Counted from the stretch's first letter, positions 38,341-47,313 are shown. The stretch: DNA of 64,000 bases from Mycolicibacter icosiumassiliensis (GCF_900078685.2 NZ_LT546166.1:364801-428800); one strand, 5' to 3'. The notes: generated by a model from the sequence alone, not told the origin. Made by a program: numbers and translations.

Positions 38341-39222
38341 TCATGCCGATACGTTTCGCGGCGGACGTGGGAAAAGGCGCGGTACGCGATCAATCACATC
38401 TTGATACTCGGGTCGACGTTGCAGGCTGCGGCTCTCCATCATCGGGATGCTGGCGCCCAAGAACATCGCCAACATCGCCAGCACGCCCACGAACATCCAC
38501 CACGCCTGAGCCGGCGCGGCGGACACACCGAACAGCGCGCAGGCCAACCAGAAGCTGATCTCACCGAAGTAGTTGGGGTGCCGTGACCAGCCCCATACCC
38601 CGTGATCCATGGCCGTGCCCGGGGGCTGATCCCGCACGAACTGGTGCAATTGCATGTCAGCCACCAGCTCCAACACCACTGCGCCAATTCCGGTGGCAAA
38701 CGCAATGAGGGAAAGCCAGATCAGGCCCCTGTCCGGCCGAGTCACGGCGACGTAGACCGGCGCCAGGCCGGCAAACACCTGCAATGTGGGCACAAGGTGA
38801 ATACCAAAAAGGTCGGCGGCGAATTCCCAGCGCCCCGCGCGTTGCCGCAGCACCGGATACCGCCAATCCTCATGGTGCAGGCCGGGAAATCCCCAAACCC
38901 AATTACCGGTGAGGCGCACCGCCCAGAGCGTGACGACCACAGCGATCAGCACACAACGTGTGGTATTGACCTGGGGAAGGGACTGAAACCACCAATAGGC
39001 CACTAAGAGAGGCGGAATGACACTCCAGTAGGCGTCGTAGAAACTGGAGTTGCCGAAGCGCCTGCTGAAGACGAAGACCACCAGGGTGGCCAACACATCG
39101 GCGATTAACGTGTCCAGCCAAAGCATTCCGGTGCCGGGGCCCCAGGCCAGCCACACGCAGGCCACGCCGATCGCGACCAGGTAGGCCGAGCTGATCAGAC
39201 ACAGGGACGCTGCCTTACTCAT
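38341..39222 (-). CDS. DUF1295 membrane protein (Rv0446c-like)
   Basis: The product is 293 aa with about seven hydrophobic segments. The steroid-5-alpha-reductase-like DUF1295 core has VRLTGNWVWGFPGLHHEDWRYPVLRQ and HGVWGWSRHPNYFGEISFWLACALFG. In M. tuberculosis the equivalent (Rv0446c) lies between ufaA1 and sigK. Here it is on the other strand, divergent from the amine oxidase, but still in the same locus. It is probably an NADPH-dependent reductase working with the methyltransferase on membrane lipids; this is inference. Starts at ATG 39222. Confidence 0.87.
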   Translation of the reverse strand: MSKAASLCLISSAYLVAIGVACVWLAWGPGTGMLWLDTLIADVLATLVVFVFSRRFGNSSFYDAYWSVIPPLLVAYWWFQSLPQVNTTRCVLIAVVVTLWAVRLTGNWVWGFPGLHHEDWRYPVLRQRAGRWEFAADLFGIHLVPTLQVFAGLAPVYVAVTRPDRGLIWLSLIAFATGIGAVVLELVADMQLHQFVRDQPPGTAMDHGVWGWSRHPNYFGEISFWLACALFGVSAAPAQAWWMFVGVLAMLAMFLGASIPMMESRSLQRRPEYQDVIDRVPRLFPRPPRNVSA

Positions 39223-39290
39223 CTCGCGATCCTCAGCTGCGGTGCCCACGGCGTCGACGCTACCGGGAGAACAAGGCGGCGCAACCTGTT

Positions 39291-39306
39291 TCGACCAGTT
39301 GGTCGA
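39291..39306. promoter_or_regulatory. Palindrome upstream of the amine-oxidase promoter
   Basis: TCGACCAGTTGGTCGA: two 7-bp arms around GT. It ends 5 bp before the predicted -35 at 39312, in the DUF1295/amine-oxidase divergent region. It may be an operator; no regulator can be assigned and chance cannot be excluded. Confidence 0.4.
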
Positions 39307-39311
39307 CGAAT

Positions 39312-39340
39312 CCCGACCACAGCACCCGCGGCTCCGAATA
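39312..39340 (+). promoter_or_regulatory. Predicted ECF (SigK-type) promoter of the amine-oxidase operon
   Basis: CCCGACC (39312-39318), 16 bp, CGAATA (39335-39340), AC. The predicted +1 at 39347 is the A of the amine-oxidase ATG, so the transcript would be leaderless. In M. tuberculosis the homologous operon is in the SigK regulon. The element recurs at 26477-26505. Confidence 0.7.
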
Positions 39341-39346
39341 ACTTCC

Positions 39347-40651
39347 ATGCACACTGCACCGCAGCGACCGCGGTCGATAGCTGTGATCGGTAGCGGAATC
39401 GCCGGCCTGACGGCGGCCTACATCCTGTCGCGCCACAGCCGGGTCACCCTCTATGAGGCCGACACGCGGTTGGGAGGCCACGCCCATACGCACCTTGTCG
39501 AGGCTGATGACGGCGGTGCCCTCGCCGTCGATTCGGCGTTCTTGGTCTACAACGATCGCACCTACCCGACGCTGTGCCGCTTGTTGACCGAACTCGGTGT
39601 GGCGGGCATCGAAACCGACATGTCGATGTCGGTGCGTAACGACGCCATGGGCTTGGAATATGCCGGTGCGCGCGGAGTGGGGGGTCTGTTCGCGTCACGG
39701 CGGACGCTGCATCCCCGCCACCTACTCATGCTGGCCGAGATCCGGGGTTTCCACGCCGCGGCCAACGCGATGCTGCGGCGATCGGGCCCGGATGAGCTGG
39801 AGACCCTTGGCGCATTTTTGCTGCGGCACGATTTCTCTGCCTACTTCATGACCAACTTCATCACGCCGTTGGTGGCAGCCGTGTGGTCCTGCCGAGCCGA
39901 TGACGCTCTGAGTTACCCCGCCCGCTACCTCTTCGCGTTCCTGCAGCACCACGGCATGCTTTCGGTGCACGGATCCCCGATATGGCACACCGTGGCCGGC
40001 GGCTCGGTGAACTACGTGGACCGTATCGCCGAGACCCTTGACGAGGTGCTGACCAACAGTGCCGTGTGGTCGCTGCGCCGCGTGCACGACGGCGTCCTGC
40101 TGGATGCAGGCGGCGCGCGGCGGCGGCATTTCGACGCAGCGGTGCTGGCTGTCCACCCCGAACAGGCCCTGCGCCTTCTCGACCGACCCACAGCCGAAGA
40201 ACGCGCCGTGCTCGGGGCCATGCCCTATTCGACGAACCACGCCCAACTGCACACCGACGAATCGATTCTGCCTCGGCACCCCAGAGCACGAGCGTCGTGG
40301 AACTACCGGATCGCCCTCGACCGCCCGGGTGTGCTGGTGACCTATGACGTCAGCCGGCTGATGCGAATTGAGTCCCGCCGCCGCTTCCTGGTCACATTGG
40401 GCGGGGCAGATCTGATCGATCCCCACACGGTGCTGGCCGAGATGACTTACCAGCATCCGCTTTTCACTCCGGATTCGGTCGCAGCCCAGCGGCGACTGCC
40501 CGAACTCGGCGACGAACGCATCGTGTTCGCCGGTGCCTATCACGGCTGGGGCTTTCACGAAGACGGTGCGGTCTCCGGTGTCCGGGCGGCCTGGCGGCTC
40601 GGAGCCGACTGGACGCCAGCCACCCCCCGTGCTCAGGCGTGCCGATGCTGA
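39347..40651 (+). CDS. FAD-dependent amine-oxidase-like protein (Rv0449c-like)
   Basis: The product is 434 aa. The dinucleotide-binding motif AVIGSGIAGLTAAYILSR is at residues 12-29, with the second part YEADTRLGGHAHTH and a C-terminal VFAGAYHGWGFHEDGAVSGVRAAW. It is the first gene of the amine oxidase-DUF1365-CFA synthase-sigK-rskA run, as in Rv0449c-Rv0444c. Partners of cyclopropane-type synthases of this kind are proposed to reduce methylene-fatty acids to methyl-branched ones. Predicted leaderless start; an in-frame start further upstream would overlap the promoter. Confidence 0.89.
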   Translation: MHTAPQRPRSIAVIGSGIAGLTAAYILSRHSRVTLYEADTRLGGHAHTHLVEADDGGALAVDSAFLVYNDRTYPTLCRLLTELGVAGIETDMSMSVRNDAMGLEYAGARGVGGLFASRRTLHPRHLLMLAEIRGFHAAANAMLRRSGPDELETLGAFLLRHDFSAYFMTNFITPLVAAVWSCRADDALSYPARYLFAFLQHHGMLSVHGSPIWHTVAGGSVNYVDRIAETLDEVLTNSAVWSLRRVHDGVLLDAGGARRRHFDAAVLAVHPEQALRLLDRPTAEERAVLGAMPYSTNHAQLHTDESILPRHPRARASWNYRIALDRPGVLVTYDVSRLMRIESRRRFLVTLGGADLIDPHTVLAEMTYQHPLFTPDSVAAQRRLPELGDERIVFAGAYHGWGFHEDGAVSGVRAAWRLGADWTPATPRAQACRC

Positions 40652-41343
40652 CGCCGGCGATCTACCGCACCACGATCACGCACCGCAGGCGGACTCCGGT
40701 CGCACACCAATTCGCCTACCGCGGTTACAGCTGGTACGTCGATATCGATCAGCCGCCCCGATTGCCCTGGTGGTTGCGATCATTCGCCGGGTTCGAAGCG
40801 AGTGATCATCTGCAGGGCGGCAGCGGCGACACGCTGCGAGAGCGCGTGGACCGATTTCTTCTTGAGCGGGGCGCTCCCGCATCCGCGGGGCCTATCTATG
40901 CATTGCTGCAGGCGCGTGTTCTGGGCTACGTCTTCAACCCGATCAGCCTGTTCTGGTGCCACGACGGTGAAGAGCAGCTGCAGCATGTGATCGCCGAAGT
41001 GCACAACACCTACGGTCAACGCCACGCCTACCTGCTGCCGCCGTCGGACCGGCCGGTACGAGTGGCCAAGCAGTTCTACGTGTCACCGTTCAATCCGGTC
41101 GAAGGTCACTATCTGGTGCGGGCTCCCCGCCCCGATGCCGGCGTGAACGTCAGCATCTCGTTGTACCTCGCCGATGAGCCTGTGTTCACCGCGACGATGC
41201 GTGGTACCGGATACCCGGCCACCGACGGCCGTGTCACCCGAATGCAACTCATTGCGCCGCTGGCGCCGCTCCTGGTTTCGGTGCGCATTCGCCTGCAGGG
41301 CATCGCATTGTGGCTGCGCCGACTTCCGGTGGTGAAAAGGTGA
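40645..41343 (+). CDS. DUF1365 protein (Rv0448c-like)
   Basis: The product is 232 aa. DUF1365 features: IYRTTITHRRRTPVAHQFAYRGYSWYVDID, ARVLGYVFNPISLFWCHD and AEVHNTYGQRHAYLL. Function is unknown, but the family is nearly always next to the amine oxidase and CFA synthase. The ATG overlaps the amine-oxidase stop; a GTG two codons earlier (40639) is possible. Its own stop overlaps the ufaA1 start (GTGA). Confidence 0.88.
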   Translation: MLTPAIYRTTITHRRRTPVAHQFAYRGYSWYVDIDQPPRLPWWLRSFAGFEASDHLQGGSGDTLRERVDRFLLERGAPASAGPIYALLQARVLGYVFNPISLFWCHDGEEQLQHVIAEVHNTYGQRHAYLLPPSDRPVRVAKQFYVSPFNPVEGHYLVRAPRPDAGVNVSISLYLADEPVFTATMRGTGYPATDGRVTRMQLIAPLAPLLVSVRIRLQGIALWLRRLPVVKR

Positions 41344-42614
41344 GTACTGCAGCAGGATTGCGGCCGGCCGTGGCGGTAGATCCCGACCGATGGCCGCAGC
41401 TTGCGCAGGTCCCTTCCGGGCCCGTCTCGGCCGCAGCTGCCGGCGTGGTTCAGCTGTTGCTGCGACGTGCTGCCGGCCGTCTCCCGGTCCGGCTGGTCTA
41501 TCCGGGGGGCGCAAGCTACGGTGCGCGTGATCCCAAAGCCCCGGAGCTGCTGATCTGTCGGCCGGATCGCATGACGCGGCGCATCGGAAGATCCGGACTG
41601 ATCGGCTTCGGCGAGGCGTACATGGCCGGCGAGTGGCACTCCCCGGACTTGGTTGCCTTACTCAGCGTATTGGCCGGATCGATGGACGAGCTGGTCCCGG
41701 CCTGCTTGCAGTGGCTACGGCCTCTGGTGTTGGCCCGGCAGCCACGGTCCCGCAACACCCCGTCCCGTGCCCGCCGCAACGTGTCGGCTCATTACGACCT
41801 GTCTAATGAGCTGTTCGCAGTATTCCTCGACGAGACGATGACGTACTCCAGCGCACTGTTTGACCGGCTCCCTGGATCATCGGCTGAGCTCGCGGATGCC
41901 CAGCGCCGCAAGATCGATCGCCTTCTCGACGCGGCTGCTGTTGGGCCCGGCAGCCGCGTCCTCGAAGTCGGTACCGGCTGGGGCGAGCTCTGCCTGCGCG
42001 CGGCGGCCCGCGGTGCCTTCGTACGCTCCGTCACGCTCTCTAGGCAACAGGAGTTGCTTGCCCGGCAGCGGATGACTGCCGCAGGCGTGGCCGACCGGGT
42101 CGAGATCGAGCTGCGTGACTACCGTGAGATCGCCGGCAGCTATGACGCGGTGATCTCGGTGGAGATGATCGAGGCTGTCGGCTATCGGGAATGGCCGGGG
42201 TACTTTCGAGCCCTGGAACGTCTGACCGCCCCGGGTGGCCGGGTAGCGATTCAGGCGATCACCATGCCGCATCACCGGATGACGGCCAGTCGCCACACGC
42301 TGACATGGATTCAGAAGTACATCTTCCCCGGCGGTCTGCTGCCGTCCATCCGGGCGATCGGGGACATCGCCGGCTATCACACAGGCCTGCGCACTGTCGA
42401 AATGCGCTCATTGGGCCCGCACTACGCCGAAACTCTGCGGCTGTGGCGGGAACGCTTCAACCACAACAGTGCTGCCGTGGCCGCTCTGGGCTTCGACGAG
42501 GTGTTCTGCCGGATGTGGAACTTCTACCTGGCCTACTCGGAAGCGGGCTTCCGTTCGGATTATCTGGATGTCTACCAGTGGACGTTCGCCAGACCGGACC
42601 AAGGGCAAGCGTGA
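41340..42614 (+). CDS. ufaA1: Cyclopropane-fatty-acyl-phospholipid synthase family methyltransferase UfaA1
   Basis: The product is 424 aa. It has an N-terminal lipid-binding domain (VRLVYPGGASYGARDP, LIGFGEAYMAGEW) and a SAM-methyltransferase domain with SAHYDLSNELFAVFLDETMTYSSALF, VLEVGTGWGELCL and SVEMIEAVGYREWPGYF. It would methylate double bonds of membrane phospholipid acyl chains. M. tuberculosis UfaA1 (Rv0447c) has been linked to tuberculostearic acid. GTG start overlapping the DUF1365 stop. Confidence 0.9.
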   Translation: MSTAAGLRPAVAVDPDRWPQLAQVPSGPVSAAAAGVVQLLLRRAAGRLPVRLVYPGGASYGARDPKAPELLICRPDRMTRRIGRSGLIGFGEAYMAGEWHSPDLVALLSVLAGSMDELVPACLQWLRPLVLARQPRSRNTPSRARRNVSAHYDLSNELFAVFLDETMTYSSALFDRLPGSSAELADAQRRKIDRLLDAAAVGPGSRVLEVGTGWGELCLRAAARGAFVRSVTLSRQQELLARQRMTAAGVADRVEIELRDYREIAGSYDAVISVEMIEAVGYREWPGYFRALERLTAPGGRVAIQAITMPHHRMTASRHTLTWIQKYIFPGGLLPSIRAIGDIAGYHTGLRTVEMRSLGPHYAETLRLWRERFNHNSAAVAALGFDEVFCRMWNFYLAYSEAGFRSDYLDVYQWTFARPDQGQA

Positions 42615-42707
42615 GGATGTATTCGGATGCCTGCCGTTTCTGAACCCATTGATGAATGGTTCCCAACCGACCCGCCTGTGCCGGTTTGGCAGCTAGGCTG
42701 GCGTCCG

Positions 42708-43268
42708 ATGAACCACATCGCGGGTGCCTCCGAACTGGATGCGGTGCTCCACCGGGTGGCAAGGGGAAGTCTCGCCGACTTCGCGACGCTCTATGACCGC
42801 ACCGCGGCGCGGGTGTACGGATTGGTACTTCGGGTGTTGCGCGACGCCGGTTATAGCGAAGAGACCACTCAAGAGATCTACCTGGAGGTTTGGCGCAACG
42901 CCGGCAAGTATGACCCGGACAGGGGATCGGCGCTCGCGTGGCTGCTCGCGATGGCGCACCGTCGCGCGGTGGATCGTGTTCGTTCCGAACGTGCTGCCGG
43001 ACTGCGCGAATCACGCTACGGCGCGGCCAGCGCAGAACCGCCCGGCGACGTCGTCGTCGACGCAGTGATCGTCAGCGACGAGCAGCGGCGCGTCGTCGAA
43101 TGTCTGGATGGGCTGCCCGAGAAGCAGCGAGAGTGCGTCGAGCTGACCTACTACAACGGGTTGACCTATAACGAAGCTTCGGAACGGCTTTCGGTCAAGC
43201 CATCGACGATCAAGACGCGAATGCAAGACGCCCTGCGCCGCCTGCGTGAATGTTTGGGCATGCCATGA
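42708..43268 (+). CDS. sigK: ECF RNA polymerase sigma factor SigK
   Basis: The product is 186 aa, close to the M. tuberculosis SigK length. Region 2 has FATLYDRTAARVYGLVLRVLRDAGYSEETTQEIYLEVWRNA and WLLAMAHRRAVDRVR; region 4 has LPEKQRECVELTYYNGLTYNEASERLSVKPSTIKTRMQDALRRLRECL. There is no C-terminal extension. Start ATG 42708 was chosen by family length; a longer in-frame start at 42627 would add residues not found in the family as I know it. The stop overlaps the rskA start (ATGA), typical for a sigma/anti-sigma pair. Confidence 0.93.
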   Translation: MNHIAGASELDAVLHRVARGSLADFATLYDRTAARVYGLVLRVLRDAGYSEETTQEIYLEVWRNAGKYDPDRGSALAWLLAMAHRRAVDRVRSERAAGLRESRYGAASAEPPGDVVVDAVIVSDEQRRVVECLDGLPEKQRECVELTYYNGLTYNEASERLSVKPSTIKTRMQDALRRLRECLGMP

Positions 43269-43960
43269 CCGAGCCGCACAGCTCCGACCTGCTGACGATG
43301 GCGACGCCGTATGCGTTCAACGCCATTTCCGACACCGAGCGGCGGGAGATCGATCGACGCGCCGCCGAAGCGCCGAAGCCGATCGCGCAGGCGTTCGACG
43401 CCGCGGTGACTGCGGCGCACGAAATGATGGCGGTCGTCGCGGACAGCACGGCTGTGCAACCCCCATCGGCGTTGCGCGAATCGGTGCTGGGCCGAGTCGA
43501 GAAGCTCGCTGCCACCCGTTCCCGCTGGCGTACCGCGGCTGTTGCTGCGGCGGCCGCGATCGTGGTGGGCTTGGCGGCATTCGTCGTGGGTATCGAAACG
43601 AGACCCACTGCTACACAGTCGGTCTCGGACATAGTGCTGGCGGCACCCGACGTGGAGAGCGTATCGAGTCCGTTGGCCACCGGAACCGCCACGGTGCTCT
43701 TCTCCAGGGAACGGAGCGCCGGGGTCCTGGTGATGAACAACGTGCCCCCGCCCGAACCCGGCACGGTCTATCAGATGTGGCTGCTCAGTCCCCGCGGTGC
43801 GACGCTGGCCGGCACGATGGACGCCGCCGCCGTTTCACCGTCGACGACCGCAGAGATTCCTGCCCTCGGGGACTCGACTGCGCTCGGGTTCACCGTTGAG
43901 CCCGATCCAGGGGCGCGCGAGCCCACGGGGCAGATGATCGTTCAGATCCCACTGCGCTGA
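43265..43960 (+). CDS. rskA: Anti-sigma-K factor RskA
   Basis: The product is 231 aa. A cytoplasmic anti-sigma domain (LLTMATPYAFNAISDTERREIDRRAA) is followed by a single transmembrane helix (about residues 95-115, TAAVAAAAAIVVGLAAFVVGI). The extracytoplasmic domain carries VLVMNNVPPPEPGTVYQMWLLSP. It closely follows M. tuberculosis RskA (Rv0444c). It would hold SigK at the membrane and release it after regulated proteolysis. Translationally coupled to sigK. Confidence 0.93.
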   Translation: MTEPHSSDLLTMATPYAFNAISDTERREIDRRAAEAPKPIAQAFDAAVTAAHEMMAVVADSTAVQPPSALRESVLGRVEKLAATRSRWRTAAVAAAAAIVVGLAAFVVGIETRPTATQSVSDIVLAAPDVESVSSPLATGTATVLFSRERSAGVLVMNNVPPPEPGTVYQMWLLSPRGATLAGTMDAAAVSPSTTAEIPALGDSTALGFTVEPDPGAREPTGQMIVQIPLR

Positions 43961-43975
43961 AACGGGGTTTGGCCA

Positions 43976-44932
43976 ATGGATCTGGAGTCGGTAGTCGATT
44001 CAGTCCTGGACCGTGCCGTTCTGCCCGGCTACACCCGCCTCGGGTATCGCATGCGACAGCACGGGTGGTCCGGTGATCCGGTGCCGCACGCGCTGCGTGG
44101 CAAGACCGCGATGGTGACCGGTGCCAACAGCGGCATCGGCAAGGCGATCGCCGGGGGGCTGGCGGCGCTCGGGGCCACCGTCTTGATGGTCAGCCGAAAC
44201 CCCGAGCGCCTCGAACGCGCCCGAGCCGAACTGGTCGCCGAGAACCCCGATGCTGACCTGCGCGTTCAGGTGTGCGATGTCGCCGAACTCTCCGCGGTGC
44301 GGCGCTTCGTCACCGATCTCAGCGCCCGCTTGCCTCGCCTCGACGTGGTGGTCCATAACGCCGGGATTCTGCCGGCGGCCCGAGCCGAGACCGCCGACGG
44401 ACACGAGATAACCTTGGCCACCCATGTTCTCGGCCCGGTGCTGCTGACCGAGCTGCTCGTCCCCACATTGGCCGCGTCTGCCGACCCGCGGGTGATCTTG
44501 ATGTCCTCGGGCGGCATGTATACCCAGACGCTGGCTGCCGACGACCCCGAATACCGCGTCGGCCACTACCGCGGCGCGGCCGCCTACGCACGGACGAAGC
44601 GGATGCAGGTGGCCTTGACCCCGCTGCTGGCCGAACGCTGGAGAGCGGACGGGATCTCGGTGTACTGCATGCATCCGGGTTGGTCCGACACACCCGGGCT
44701 GGTCACATCGCTGCCAGCTTTCCGGAAACTGACCAAGCCGCTGCTGCGCACCGCAGAACAAGGCGCCGACACGGCCATCTGGCTCGCCGCGACACAGCCC
44801 GCTCCACCGACCGGTCGATTCTGGCACGACCGGCGACAGCGCCCCGAGCACTATGTCCCGTTCACCCGCGAAAGCAGCGACGACCGCCGGCAAATCTGGG
44901 ATTACTGCATGCAGGCCATCGGAGTGCGCTAG
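43976..44932 (+). CDS. Short-chain dehydrogenase/reductase (Rv0439c-like)
   Basis: The product is 318 aa. A 40-residue N-terminal extension is followed by TGANSGIG (about 49-56), the NAG motif (HNAGILP), catalytic Ser in ILMSSGGMY and YARTK (Y-x-x-x-K). A retinol-dehydrogenase-like SDR. It follows rskA at 15 bp and may be in the same transcript. Substrate unknown. Its last codons overlap the convergent fadD stop by 4 bp. Confidence 0.86.
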   Translation: MDLESVVDSVLDRAVLPGYTRLGYRMRQHGWSGDPVPHALRGKTAMVTGANSGIGKAIAGGLAALGATVLMVSRNPERLERARAELVAENPDADLRVQVCDVAELSAVRRFVTDLSARLPRLDVVVHNAGILPAARAETADGHEITLATHVLGPVLLTELLVPTLAASADPRVILMSSGGMYTQTLAADDPEYRVGHYRGAAAYARTKRMQVALTPLLAERWRADGISVYCMHPGWSDTPGLVTSLPAFRKLTKPLLRTAEQGADTAIWLAATQPAPPTGRFWHDRRQRPEHYVPFTRESSDDRRQIWDYCMQAIGVR

Positions 44933-46458
44933 CCATACTGCTTGCGCAGCTGCGGCTTGACCACCTTGCCGCTGGCATTGCGCGGTAGGGCATCCACCAG
45001 CACTAGTTCCTTCGGGTGCTTGTAGCGGGCCAATCGCTCGTTGAGGAACGGTTCGAGGTCGTCCAGCGTCATCGGCGCCTTGCCGTCGACCACGGCGATG
45101 ATGGCCACCGGGACCTCGCCCCACTTGTCGTGCGCCCGCCCGATCACGGCCGCCTCCCGAATCATCGGATGCTCGAACAGCACGTTCTCCACCTCGGCGC
45201 AGTAGATGTTCTCACCGCCGGAGATGATCATGTCCTTCTTGCGGTCGACGACGTAGACGAAGCCCTCGTCGTCGAGGCGGACCAGATCGCCGGAGTGGAA
45301 CCAGCCGCCGGAAAAGGCTTCGGCGGTCGCGTCGGGCTTGTTCCAGTAGCCCTGCATCATGGTCGGCCCGCGGTAGATGATCTCGCCGATCTCGCCGGGC
45401 GCCACGTCGTTCATGTTTTCGTCGACGACGCGTGCCGCGATGGTTGGGATCACCTTGCCCACCGATCCGAGTTTGCGGATCGCGTCGGCGCCCTGGAGCA
45501 CGCAGGTGATGGGTGACATCTCGGTCTGGCCGAACACCGCGACATTGAGCGCGTCCGGGAACGTCTCCGCCATGGCCCGCAGCACGGTATCGGACGCCGG
45601 CGCCGCCCCCCAGCTGATCACTTCGAGCGCCAGGTCTCGTTGCCGCACTGTCGGATCGGCGCAGATGACCTGCCACTGCGCCGGCACCAGGAACACCGAG
45701 GTGGCGCGTTCGCTCTCCCAGGCGTCGAGGGTGTCCTTAGCGTTGAACGCACCGAGCGGGTGGATCACCGTCTTGGTGCCAAGCATCAGGTTGGGGGCGA
45801 TGCTGCCCAGGCCGGCGATGTGGAACATCGGCGCGGCGCAGAAGTACACGCTGTCCGGGCTGATCTGCAGCGCCTGGATGCAGGTCAGCGACTGAGCCAG
45901 CAGGTTCGAGTGGGACAGGATGGCGCCCTTGGGACTTCCGGTGGTTCCCGAGGTGTACATGATCAGCGCCGGGGTGTCTTCGGGGACATCGGCGCCGGGG
46001 TGCGGGTCGCCGGGCTCGGCGATCAGCGACTCGTAGTCGTCGCCGAGCACCACGGCCACATCGAGTCCGGGGGTGTTCTTGCGGACGGCCTCGATCAGCG
46101 GTGCAAGCAGTTGATCGGTGATGACGGCCTTGGCGCCACTGTCGGAGACGATGTAGCTGATCTCGGGGTCGGTGAGGCGGAAGTTGACCGGTACGGCGAT
46201 GGCACCCAGGGCGTTGATTGCCAGGGTCGCCTCGATGTATTCGGTGTGGTTGAGCATCACGATCAGCACGCGATCGCCGAAGGAGATGCCGCGCCGGAAC
46301 AGTGCCCCGGCCAGGCGCTCGGAGCGATCGTGCAGCTGTTGCCAGGTGGTGTCGTTGCCGCGACAGCGGAAGGCAACCGCGTCGGGACGCATCTCGGCGT
46401 GGTTTGCCACCTGATTCATCCAGTGGTTGCGGCGAGACCGCAGCGGCTGAGCGATCAT
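44929..46458 (-). CDS. Fatty-acid-CoA ligase (FadD family)
   Basis: The product is 509 aa. The adenylate-forming motif is YTSGTTGSPKGAILSH (about 168-183), followed by VFGQTEMSP, the hinge WFHSGDLVRLDDEGFVYVVDRKKDMIISGGENIY and the C-terminal Lys in PRNASGKVVKPQL. It activates a carboxylic acid to acyl-CoA via acyl-AMP. The ATG overlaps the echA stop (ATGA), so both are one operon. The operon is divergent from a TetR regulator. Confidence 0.9.
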   Translation of the reverse strand: MIAQPLRSRRNHWMNQVANHAEMRPDAVAFRCRGNDTTWQQLHDRSERLAGALFRRGISFGDRVLIVMLNHTEYIEATLAINALGAIAVPVNFRLTDPEISYIVSDSGAKAVITDQLLAPLIEAVRKNTPGLDVAVVLGDDYESLIAEPGDPHPGADVPEDTPALIMYTSGTTGSPKGAILSHSNLLAQSLTCIQALQISPDSVYFCAAPMFHIAGLGSIAPNLMLGTKTVIHPLGAFNAKDTLDAWESERATSVFLVPAQWQVICADPTVRQRDLALEVISWGAAPASDTVLRAMAETFPDALNVAVFGQTEMSPITCVLQGADAIRKLGSVGKVIPTIAARVVDENMNDVAPGEIGEIIYRGPTMMQGYWNKPDATAEAFSGGWFHSGDLVRLDDEGFVYVVDRKKDMIISGGENIYCAEVENVLFEHPMIREAAVIGRAHDKWGEVPVAIIAVVDGKAPMTLDDLEPFLNERLARYKHPKELVLVDALPRNASGKVVKPQLRKQYG

Positions 46459-47234
46459 TCGCCGAACACCGCCTGGCGCTTCTGCAGCATCGCGGCGGCG
46501 CCTTCGAAGAAGTCGGGGGAGCCCAGCAACTCCACCTGGCCGGCTTTCTCGCGGGCCAGTGCGGCGTCCAGTGCGGCGAGATTGGTGGCGTTGAGCGCAC
46601 GCTTGGTCAATTCGATGGCGCGACGCGGTCCGTGGGCCAGCTTCTCGGCGGCCTCGTTGACGCGGGCGTCCAACTCCGCCTCGCCGAGCACCGCGTTGAT
46701 CAGGCCGGCATCCCGGGCGGTGGTGGCCGACAGGCGCTCACCGAGCAGCGCCATCTCGTTGGCCACGGCCCGTCCGGCGGCAGCTGCGACCAGCGCGGTG
46801 GTGCCGCCGTCGGGCATCAGGCCGATGTTGGTGAAGGACAGCAGGAAATAGGCGCTCTCGGCGGCGTAGATCAGATCCGCGGCCAGCGCCAGACCCACGC
46901 CGACGCCGGCGGCCGGACCGTTGATCCGCGCGATCACCGGCACCGGGGTCTCGGCGACCGAGGTGACCAGCCGGGAAGCGCAGTCCATCACTTCCTCGGG
47001 GCTGACGCCGCCGGCCGTGGCCGACAGGTCGGCGCCGGTGCAGAAGGCCTTGCCTTCGCCGGTGATGACGATGGCCCGCACGCCTGGGTCGTCGGCCGCG
47101 CCGGCGATGACGTCGCCGAGGCCCGCCATGGTGGCGTAGTCGATCGCGTTGAGCCGGGTGGGATTGGTAATCGTCACCCGCAGCACCCGGCCGTCGCGTG
47201 TCGCGGTGAGTTTGGCGGAGCTGGATTGCAGCAC
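46455..47234 (-). CDS. Enoyl-CoA hydratase (crotonase family)
   Basis: The product is 259 aa. Motifs: ITNPTRLNAIDYATM, oxyanion-hole GKAFCTGADLS, INGPAAGVGVGLALAADLIYAAESAYFLLSFTNIGLMPDGGTTALV (Asp where many relatives have the second catalytic Glu). The reaction is on acyl-CoA in beta-oxidation or a branched pathway. GTG 47234 has AAGGA with 6-nt spacing. It is translated just before fadD. Confidence 0.88.
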   Translation of the reverse strand: MLQSSSAKLTATRDGRVLRVTITNPTRLNAIDYATMAGLGDVIAGAADDPGVRAIVITGEGKAFCTGADLSATAGGVSPEEVMDCASRLVTSVAETPVPVIARINGPAAGVGVGLALAADLIYAAESAYFLLSFTNIGLMPDGGTTALVAAAAGRAVANEMALLGERLSATTARDAGLINAVLGEAELDARVNEAAEKLAHGPRRAIELTKRALNATNLAALDAALAREKAGQVELLGSPDFFEGAAAMLQKRQAVFGE

Positions 47235-47313
47235 GGCACTTCCTTCGTGGATGAAAATGTAAATTGTGGTTAACGTATGGGCGGCGGGTCCAACAGTCAA
47301 CACGGGGGTGAAA

